A stretch of DNA of 64,000 bases from Phycisphaeraceae bacterium (GTDB lineage Bacteria > Planctomycetota > Phycisphaerae > Phycisphaerales > UBA1924): contig JAHCJI010000010.1 in assembly GCA_026126305.1 (NCBI GenBank), positions 59,500 through 123,499 on the forward strand, read 5' to 3'. This document shows, piece after piece, positions 56,976 to 62,916 of the stretch; positions within the stretch are counted from its first letter, which is position 1, and each line of letters opens with the position of its first letter. The position numbers were made by a program, and so were the translations under genes. Below the pieces are notes generated by a model. The model saw only the letters and a list, made by a program, of their open reading frames with translations, was not told the origin of the DNA and did no database searches.

Positions 56976-58619
56976 CTAGGCCGGGCTGATCCCCCGATAC
57001 AACTGCTGCACGCGCTCGCTCTGCTGCTTGCGGACGCCCTCGAGCACCAGCCGGGGCACGCGCCAGGCCTGCTGGCCCGCCGTCACGTTCGAGCAGTGCT
57101 CGCTCAGGCACTGGTACAGGAACTTGAACGCGTCGCGGGGCTGGTGCATCTGGTCCAGGGCGTCGACGATGTCGCGCTCGGTGACGTCCTCGGCGAAGAG
57201 GTCGACCAGGTCGATGTGCGAGGCGCCGGGCGCCAGGCACGCCTTGAGCCTCGCGTCGCACAGGTCGTAGAGCATGGCCCCGGTCCAACTGAGCCGGTCG
57301 ACCAGGTTCTGCTTGTCGAGCCTGGCTTCCTGGAAGAAGGCGCTGCTCTCGCGGTAGAGGGCGTGGCGCAACTCGATGGGCAGCAACATCTTGACGCCCA
57401 CGCCCTCCATCTGGAGGAACTTGTTGGAGAGCAAGGGCCAGATGAGCGCCCGCATGGCCTCGGGGTTGCCGCTGATCAGGCTCGGCTCGTCGACGCGGTC
57501 GATGACGATGAGCACGCCGCGATAGCCCAAAGGGGCCAGCACGCGGCGAAGGCGCTCGAGCAGGGCGTAGCGTGAATCGTCGGCGTCGGTGGTGGGCAGG
57601 CTGGCCGGGCTGGCCAGGGCGGGTTCGAGCTGGCCCAGGCTCTGTGCGTAGGAGGCCTCGGTGCGGCCGGTGACACGCACCTGCTTGCGCACCTTGCGGG
57701 CCAGCCGCTGCATCGCCAGGCGGTCGAGCGCGAGCCTCTTGAAGGCCCCCGCGGCCCAGGCCAGCGCCGCCGCTGCCAGCAGCACCCACCACACCGAATC
57801 GGGCAGCGTGCCCACCTGCCACCAACCAAGGAGCACCGCAACGGGAAGCAGCCAGCCGGCAAACAGCAACGCGTCCCACGCCCGCCGCCCGCCGCCGATG
57901 GGCAGCCGCAGGGCCGAACGCAGCCGCACGGTGCGGGCGTGGGCCATCTCGGGGCGGTCGTAGACGGCCTGGAGCAGCAACAGGTCCCGCCGGGCCGCGC
58001 CGTCGAGCCGGCGCAGGGCCTTGCGCCCGCTCTCGCCGATGTCGATGGCCCCGGCGGCCCCGGCGGGCGACTCTTCGAGCAGGGCGTCGACCAGGCGGGG
58101 CACGGCCCACAGCAGCATGGCGTCGATGTGGTCGACCAGGCGGAAGTGCCGCAGGCTCTCGATGGGCGAGCCGGGCGCGGCGCGGTCGCCGCCCAGGCCG
58201 CTGCGTTCGTGGAAGCGGTCGAGCGCGGCGTTGAGGTCGTCGTGGGCGATCAGCAGCACACGCTCCTGGGGCCGCTGGCGGTTGTGGGTGCGCACGCGGG
58301 CCTCGATCTGGAGCCGCAGGGCCGTCTTGCCGCTGCCCTTTTCGCCGAAGACGATGGACGTGCTGGGCCGGGCCAGGTCGCCCAGGATCTTCTCGAAGTC
58401 GCTGTGACGGGCCTGCGTGGGCGTGGGGGTGGGGCCCGTGGTGGTGGTAGGCGTTGGGGTGGAGGTGGGCGTGGTGGTGGAGGTGGGCGCGGGGGTCGCG
58501 GCGTTGCTCGTGTCCGGCTCTGCCGAGAGGCGGGCAAAGACGGTGTCGTGGCGGGCCTCTTCGCCCCGGAAGGGGTTCTCGACGATGCCCCAGTGCTCGA
58601 AGAACTGTCCGAGGTTCAT
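56976..58619 (-). CDS. Membrane-associated P-loop ATPase with Thr/Pro linker
   Basis: 547 residues. A short N-terminal segment (FFEHWGIVENPFRGEEARHD) precedes a low-complexity Thr/Pro linker (41-69). The Walker A motif GEKGSGKTA is at 92-100 and the likely Walker B VLIVIDRVDEP at 369-379. Two predicted membrane helices (about 248-267 and 276-294) are embedded inside the ATPase region. The arrangement resembles KAP-type or other AAA-like NTPases whose nucleotide-binding domain is split by a hairpin. Function unknown. 224 bp separate it from the symporter gene; that interval shows no further gene. Confidence 0.68.
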   Translation of the reverse strand: MNLGQFFEHWGIVENPFRGEEARHDTVFARLSAEPDTSNAATPAPTSTTTPTSTPTPTTTTGPTPTPTQARHSDFEKILGDLARPSTSIVFGEKGSGKTALRLQIEARVRTHNRQRPQERVLLIAHDDLNAALDRFHERSGLGGDRAAPGSPIESLRHFRLVDHIDAMLLWAVPRLVDALLEESPAGAAGAIDIGESGRKALRRLDGAARRDLLLLQAVYDRPEMAHARTVRLRSALRLPIGGGRRAWDALLFAGWLLPVAVLLGWWQVGTLPDSVWWVLLAAAALAWAAGAFKRLALDRLAMQRLARKVRKQVRVTGRTEASYAQSLGQLEPALASPASLPTTDADDSRYALLERLRRVLAPLGYRGVLIVIDRVDEPSLISGNPEAMRALIWPLLSNKFLQMEGVGVKMLLPIELRHALYRESSAFFQEARLDKQNLVDRLSWTGAMLYDLCDARLKACLAPGASHIDLVDLFAEDVTERDIVDALDQMHQPRDAFKFLYQCLSEHCSNVTAGQQAWRVPRLVLEGVRKQQSERVQQLYRGISPA

Positions 58620-59027
58620 GGGGGCTTGGAACTCCTCGCAAGAGGCGGGCGAGCGGCGGGCTGGGCGGGCTGGGCGGGCGAGATGGCCGAGATGCGTTGG
58701 CGATTCGCCGGACTATGCCTGGCCCCCCACCCGTGGCTCGACGGCGGGCGCGTTGGGATAACAGGATTGCGGCCTCGGACAGGCTAGTGGGCCAAGGGGC
58801 GGGGGTCCACCGCCATGGGGCTGGCTACCGGCCGTGCCGTTGTCCCGGGCCGCCGTCGCCGCTTGCGTCGGTCCAGTTGCACGGAACCACGGCCCGAATC
58901 GAACCGGTTGCTGTACACCTCCGGCTCGGGCAGGGCCGTGCCGATCCAGATCCATCGACCGCCACAAGAACCCGCAGCGAGACCTGCTTGCACAGTGCCG
59001 AGAGGGCCCGCCCGGCTGGCTACGGCC
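58620..59027. other. Gene-poor interval upstream of the ATPase and next to the Rhs array
   Basis: About 400 bp without an ORF I can support. It contains a GC-rich GGGCGGGCT repeat near 58655-58680 and short open frames on both strands that lack codon bias and homology. It marks the boundary between the conserved chromosome and the Rhs region. Confidence 0.4.
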
Positions 59028-59372
59028 TCAATCATATAGGATATAGCATTCCAATACTACTTCTGTCACGGGGTCTGCATATATGATGAGCCACGCCCCG
59101 CCAAACAAGCCGTGGCTTCCCAAGTAATATGAGCACTCCACTCGGCCTTCAACCAACAGATCGACTTCGGGCGAAGCAGGCATAGCGCTTCGTATTTCAG
59201 GCAGCGTCACTGTTGATCCAGATTGGAACTGGCCAACAATTGTCCGCGCCATGTTCAGGCTTGCGTTGTTGTGCGTTGCCCCCAGGTAGAAGCACGTCGT
59301 GAGAGCAGATGCAACGATAGCCATGAATGCCAGAATCACAATGAAACGGTACTTTATTGCCTTGTGTGCCAT
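59028..59372 (-). CDS. Small membrane-anchored protein, putative immunity partner
   Basis: 114 residues. One N-terminal membrane helix (FIVILAFMAIVASALTTCFY) is followed by a soluble part with MARTIVGQFQSGSTVTLPE, VECSYYLGSHG and WLIIYADPVTEVVLE. No family recognised. ATG 59372 lies 19 bases inside the 3' end of the upstream Rhs remnant, the same overlap as in the next module. By position it may be an immunity protein whose cognate toxin has been lost. Base composition is clearly AT-richer than the Rhs core. Confidence 0.6.
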   Translation of the reverse strand: MAHKAIKYRFIVILAFMAIVASALTTCFYLGATHNNASLNMARTIVGQFQSGSTVTLPEIRSAMPASPEVDLLVEGRVECSYYLGSHGLFGGAWLIIYADPVTEVVLECYILYD

Positions 59373-59690
59373 GACTCTCTGGTCTGCCTCTGAAAGCGAA
59401 GTCGGTCTCTGCGTGAGTCCAGATGATCTTTGTCAGAAGGCAGCCGACTCCTGATGAATTGCAGGCGACACACGGTCAAACAGGCCGTGGCAAACCACGC
59501 GTTGCTGTAGCGCGTCGCCAGGTCGGGGTCGAGGTTGTCCTCGGCGAAGTCGATGCCCGAGCCGTCCAGGTCGATGTCGCGCGAGGCCCAGTTGCCCATC
59601 GCCGTCAGCGCCCAGTTGCGCTCCTCGCGCGTGGTGCCGATGGCCGAGCCGGTCCAATTGCCCCGCGTCTCGCCCAGCACGCGGCCAAGC
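59354..59690 (-). pseudogene. Rhs core remnant (truncated at both ends)
   Basis: In frame it encodes AYALGRVLGETRGNWTGSAI...REERNWALTAMGNWASR, then IDLDGSGIDFAEDNLDPDLAT, which matches the Rhs repeat core at 60412-62262 almost residue for residue, and then diverges into a short unrelated tail ending ESWHTRQ. There is no upstream start in frame except GTG 59680, and the 5' side is a stop-bounded junction near 59700. The DNA is a direct repeat of 61953-62131. It lacks both the N-terminal Rhs region and a toxin domain. Confidence 0.8.
59512..59690. repeat. Direct repeat A, copy 1 (Rhs core)
   Basis: About 179 bp nearly identical to 61953-62131 at a constant offset of 2441 bp. It encodes the Rhs core segment with NWALTAMGNWASRDIDLDG. 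Confidence 0.85.
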
Positions 59691-59703
59691 GCGTACGCCG
59701 AGG

Positions 59704-60022
59704 ATATTGAACTTAAACGTAACCATCAATGCCTAGGGAATCTCCTGATTCAGGGTGAGCCCGAGTCCGAATCAGCCTTGCAGGTCGAATCGAGAGAACT
59801 GCTCGGCGGGATACTCCGCTCGCAACACCGAGCGGCCTGAATACACACCTCTGTCACTAAAAGCAAACACCGGACTTCCCAGGCTGTTCGCTGCGCTGAC
59901 CGGTTCGGAACTCGCCACATCCCCAAATTGCGCCTTTCACAAGCACGCGAGAATTAGCGATTCATGGTTTGGCTGAATAATGGAACATTACGGGCTCGGG
60001 CAAGTAATGGGGCACAACGAAT
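59704..60022. other. AT-richer spacer between Rhs modules
   Basis: About 320 bp between the Rhs remnant and the next module. No ORF supported and no clear hairpin terminator seen. It presumably carries the leftover 3' flank of module 2. Confidence 0.35.
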
Positions 60023-60430
60023 TTACATATCGTCTGGATCCATAATACGATAGAATCTAATGTATTTTTGGTCTCGGTGAAGCCAAAGCTCGCGTCGGTC
60101 GTTCCACCAAGTAGACACGATGTCGTACATCCCCCCATTGTCCAACTCAAGCATCCATCTCGCGGCTTCAGTCTTTAGACGCCATGTGCCCTTTAGATCG
60201 TGTTTAGCATGAGATGCTGCATCGTGATAAGCAAATGCAGCAGTACCATCATCATTCAGTATCAGCGTGTGCTCATCTTCACTCGCATAGCTGATCCAAG
60301 ACCCCAACAATCGATCGACGGGGGGAGGGTATCGAGGCTCATAACGGTGATGCGCACAACCCACGCTGATTGAGTAGCAAATACCCGCTACTACGATAGT
60401 AACACTTCGGATCAGTTGATCGCACCACAT
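60023..60430 (-). CDS. Putative lipoprotein, candidate immunity protein of the Rhs zincin
   Basis: 135 residues. MWCDQLIRSVTIVVAGICYSISVGC is a signal with lipobox SVGC, here noted as VVAGICYSISVGC. The mature part reads LLGSWISYASEDEHTLILND, GTWRLKTEAARWMLELDNGG and WLHRDQKYIRFYRI, a beta-rich pattern reminiscent of small lipocalin-like periplasmic proteins. ATG 60430 overlaps the last 19 bases of the Rhs gene upstream, which implies coupled translation and favours an immunity role. Periplasmic placement would suit protection against an incoming effector. Family unknown. Confidence 0.65.
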   Translation of the reverse strand: MWCDQLIRSVTIVVAGICYSISVGCAHHRYEPRYPPPVDRLLGSWISYASEDEHTLILNDDGTAAFAYHDAASHAKHDLKGTWRLKTEAARWMLELDNGGMYDIVSTWWNDRRELWLHRDQKYIRFYRIMDPDDM

Positions 60431-62262
60431 GTCCCTGATGCGCTTCCGATACCAAACGAAGAGCCCAACGGGTAAGGATCGGGCGGGATGGCTCTGAATT
60501 CGCATGCTTCCCTCTTACTTATTATGCACTGTTGAAAAACATCTTCGTTCAAACAGCATCCGAATAGGCTGCCTTGAACGCGTTCTCTGAGACAATTATC
60601 CCATTCAGAATCTGGTCGACTGCAACAATCGCCGCCCATCGCATAAGCGCGGGTTTCGGTGCATACTCGGTCACGACAACTCGGATCACCGCATGTGAAT
60701 GGCAAGCCACCGCAACTCGCACCTGAACAGTGATCGGCTGCATGCATCAACTCATGCGCAAATGTATCACAGGAAACTGGATCTATACCATTGGTGCATA
60801 AAATAATTTTACGCTTTTTGCAACAGTACTTGCCACTGTAGCCATCGCAGTTGTCTTTACATGCCACTTCAATAGTTCGCCCATGGCATTGCTGATTCCA
60901 CAGAGCCATAGCCCTGCGAAAATTGGCTTGCGAGTTACACCGAGTTATCATGCTGTCTAATGTTTCTCCAAAGCCACATGGTCCTTCGCCGGGACCCGGC
61001 ATAGGTTGCCACTCGACTGGCGGATCGACAGGATCAGGTCCACATTGACGGGGCAAGGAGTCCCAGCTTACCTCACAACATGGTCCATAGCATGGAAAAA
61101 AACCGGTTCCTCGTGATGTCGAATTTGCGTTGGCACCACTCCGGCTGACCATCCTCCCTAGTTCAGTGTGATACACACCACCGCTGAGAAATCCCATCAC
61201 CGCGATATGCCTGCTAAACGTCGCGCCGGTCATGCCGACGGTGCTCCCGTCCCTCGACAACACATCCCACCCCATCGTCGCGGTGGTATTGGCCGTCGCG
61301 TCGTCGCCGTCGATGACGCCGTCGAGGTTCACGTCGGCATACGCGCGGTAGGCGGCGCTCCAGCCCGAGATCGTCGTGGCTTCGGTGGATGTAAACTCGC
61401 CGTCGAAGTTCAGGTCGCCCGCGGGCATCCCAAACACACGACCATACGGGCTGTAGAACGCCCGCTCACGCTGCACGCCCGCGTCGCTGATGATCACCGC
61501 CGCGTCCTGCCGCCAGTTTTGCAGCACGTACCACCGCTTGTCTTCCGTCTGCGGCGTGCCCGTGGCCAGGAATGTTCGGCGGAGGATCACACCATCAATA
61601 TCGCTCGCCCCGCCCATCCCGTCAAGCCCGGCGTGATGATAAAGTGTCTCTTCGGTGTACTTTCCGGCTTCTGATCGGGAGATCAGCCGCCATCTTTCAT
61701 CATAGATCAGGGAAGTGTTCGTCGTCCCGTCGCTCTCGACGATCCGCTGGCCCAGCCCGTTGTAGCGATACCGCGTGATCGGGCTGTCGGTCGAGAGGCT
61801 GTCGACGCCGACCAGCCGGTTCCACGCGTCGTAGATGTAAGCATACTGTTCGCCGTCGTCGATCAGGTTGCCGTTGTCGTCGTAGTCCAGCATAACCGGG
61901 CTGCCACCCGTCGTCACGTTCCGGTGCATCCACTGGTTCGCGTTGTTAAAGTGCGTCGCCAGGTCGGGGTCGAGGTTATCCTCGGCGAAGTCGATGCCCG
62001 AGCCGTCCAGGTCGATGTCGCGCGAGGCCCAGTTGCCCATCGCCGTCAGCGCCCAATTCCGTTCCTCGCGCGTCGTGCTGATCGCCGAGGCGACCCAGTT
62101 CCCCCGCGTCTCGCCCAGCACGCGGCCGAGGCCGTCGAGCGTGTAGGCGCTGTCGAAGAAGCGCGTGGCTTCGGTCTTAAGCAACTTGGAGATGATCTGT
62201 TCTGGTTTGTGTCGCTTGCGATTCATCGAGAGCTTCTTGGGTAGGTTGTACCCCAAAGACAC
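60412..62262 (-). CDS. Orphan Rhs core with C-terminal zincin (HELMH) toxin-like domain
   Basis: 616 residues. Residues ~33-330 are Rhs/YD-repeat core (YTLDGLGRVLGETRG, LDYDDNGNLIDDGEQYAYIYD is split as DYDDNGNLIDDGEQYAY, RYRYNGLGQRIVESDGTTN, AFYSPYGRVFG). An EF-hand/dockerin-like insert follows (GDLNFDGEFTSTEATT, DVNLDGVIDGDDATAN). The C-terminal ~230 residues are Cys-rich and carry HELMH at 503-507 within DTFAHELMHAADHC, the zinc site of a metallopeptidase. The N-terminus (from Met13) resembles IS3 OrfA, so the protein lacks a secretion or Rhs N-terminal domain. It is followed by the overlapping gene at 60023. Confidence 0.82.
   Translation of the reverse strand: MSLGYNLPKKLSMNRKRHKPEQIISKLLKTEATRFFDSAYTLDGLGRVLGETRGNWVASAISTTREERNWALTAMGNWASRDIDLDGSGIDFAEDNLDPDLATHFNNANQWMHRNVTTGGSPVMLDYDDNGNLIDDGEQYAYIYDAWNRLVGVDSLSTDSPITRYRYNGLGQRIVESDGTTNTSLIYDERWRLISRSEAGKYTEETLYHHAGLDGMGGASDIDGVILRRTFLATGTPQTEDKRWYVLQNWRQDAAVIISDAGVQRERAFYSPYGRVFGMPAGDLNFDGEFTSTEATTISGWSAAYRAYADVNLDGVIDGDDATANTTATMGWDVLSRDGSTVGMTGATFSRHIAVMGFLSGGVYHTELGRMVSRSGANANSTSRGTGFFPCYGPCCEVSWDSLPRQCGPDPVDPPVEWQPMPGPGEGPCGFGETLDSMITRCNSQANFRRAMALWNQQCHGRTIEVACKDNCDGYSGKYCCKKRKIILCTNGIDPVSCDTFAHELMHAADHCSGASCGGLPFTCGDPSCRDRVCTETRAYAMGGDCCSRPDSEWDNCLRERVQGSLFGCCLNEDVFQQCIISKREACEFRAIPPDPYPLGSSFGIGSASGTCGAIN
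61292..61502. repeat. Direct repeat B, copy 1 (Rhs core plus EF-hand insert)
   Basis: About 211 bp closely matching 63788-63998 at a constant offset of 2496 bp. It encodes the YSPYGRVFGMPAGDL segment and the EF-hand-like insert. Confidence 0.85.
61953..62131. repeat. Direct repeat A, copy 2 (Rhs core)
   Basis: Second copy of the 59512-59690 repeat, here inside the intact orphan Rhs gene. Confidence 0.85.
62167..62226 (-). mobile_element. Fragment resembling the start of an IS3-family OrfA
   Basis: Twenty codons from ATG 62226 read MNRKRHKPEQIISKLLKTEA, matching the typical N-terminus of IS3-type transposase OrfA (K-R-x-x-PEQII-x-KL). The sequence then switches within one codon to Rhs core (TRFFDSAYTLDG). 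No OrfB or complete element is present. The fragment supplies the ATG of the orphan Rhs gene. Judged by motif memory only. Confidence 0.6.
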
Positions 62263-62317
62263 TCACTCGGACTGGATCAGGATTTAAAGGGCAGGGCAGA
62301 TCCACTCGTTGGCCCAT

Positions 62318-62462
62318 TAGCAGGCCGCTAAGCAACTCATTCCACTGCCTGCACATCTTCCATTTTAAGGCACATCTGATCGAAAAACCACGCTTTTGAT
62401 ACCAAAGACGACCTTTCATGAAGCTGGAAAGAGGCACGAATGGGTTGCTTAGCGGCCTGCTA
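62318..62462. mobile_element. MITE-like element with 25-bp terminal inverted repeats
   Basis: The left end (62318-62342) is the 25-base string TAGCAGGCCGCTAAGCAACT plus CATTC; the right end (62438-62462) is its reverse complement with a single mismatch. The internal ~95 bp has no ORF. Total length 145 bp. It sits upstream of the OrfA-like fragment and between two Rhs modules. It could be a non-autonomous transposon or a structured RNA/attenuator; no target-site duplication is obvious. Confidence 0.6.
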
Positions 62463-62470
62463 GCCTACTA

Positions 62471-62887
62471 CTACAGGATTTTCGGAAGGTTTCGGCCGCA
62501 CTCGGGACATACGGTTCCAGCAAGGCCACTAGTTGAGTAGCCGCAATGCTGGCATCTTGACAAGTCTAAGCGCTGGCGTATCGGGGGCTTTTGTGGAGCT
62601 GCAATTAATGCAATAACTGCCGAAAACACCAGCGCCACTACATTTGCCAGGAAGATATTGTACGAAGTTATTCCTGCAAATACTCCGCTAATAAGGCTGG
62701 CAACTACACAAATCATAATAACTTCTAGTTCCCGCTTCGACCGCAGTAGATATCCCCAAAGCAATGCGCCGAGCAAAGATGGCAGCGCGGCGACAATTGA
62801 TGCTACCATCTGCAATGCGGGAGGAACTGATGCAATTGCGGATATCCAAGCTATCATAAAAACGACAAATACTAATGCCCAGTTCAT
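62471..62887 (-). CDS. Four-helix membrane protein with C-terminal zinc ribbon
   Basis: 138 residues. About four membrane segments fill residues 1-100, followed by a zinc ribbon: CQHCGYSTSGLAG then CPECGR, a CxxCGY...CPECG module frequent in planctomycete proteins. No enzymatic motif. It begins 29 bp after the stop of the Rhs gene at 62917 and is AT-richer than the core. By position it may be that Rhs protein's immunity partner, though its fold is also seen in unrelated planctomycete proteins. Confidence 0.65.
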   Translation of the reverse strand: MNWALVFVVFMIAWISAIASVPPALQMVASIVAALPSLLGALLWGYLLRSKRELEVIMICVVASLISGVFAGITSYNIFLANVVALVFSAVIALIAAPQKPPIRQRLDLSRCQHCGYSTSGLAGTVCPECGRNLPKIL

Positions 62888-62916
62888 ACGTCGCTCGGTC
62901 TACTGAATTCTCAACT

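Noticed and set aside
58784..59035. Minus-strand frame with EVYSNRFDSGRG as a possible Rhs scrap
   Set aside because: Only a few residues resemble an Rhs motif and there is no DNA similarity to the other core copies.
62177..62437. Short ORF across the inverted-repeat element
   Set aside because: It reads through the element and into antisense-like frame with no homology; the in-frame Rhs start region explains the DNA better.
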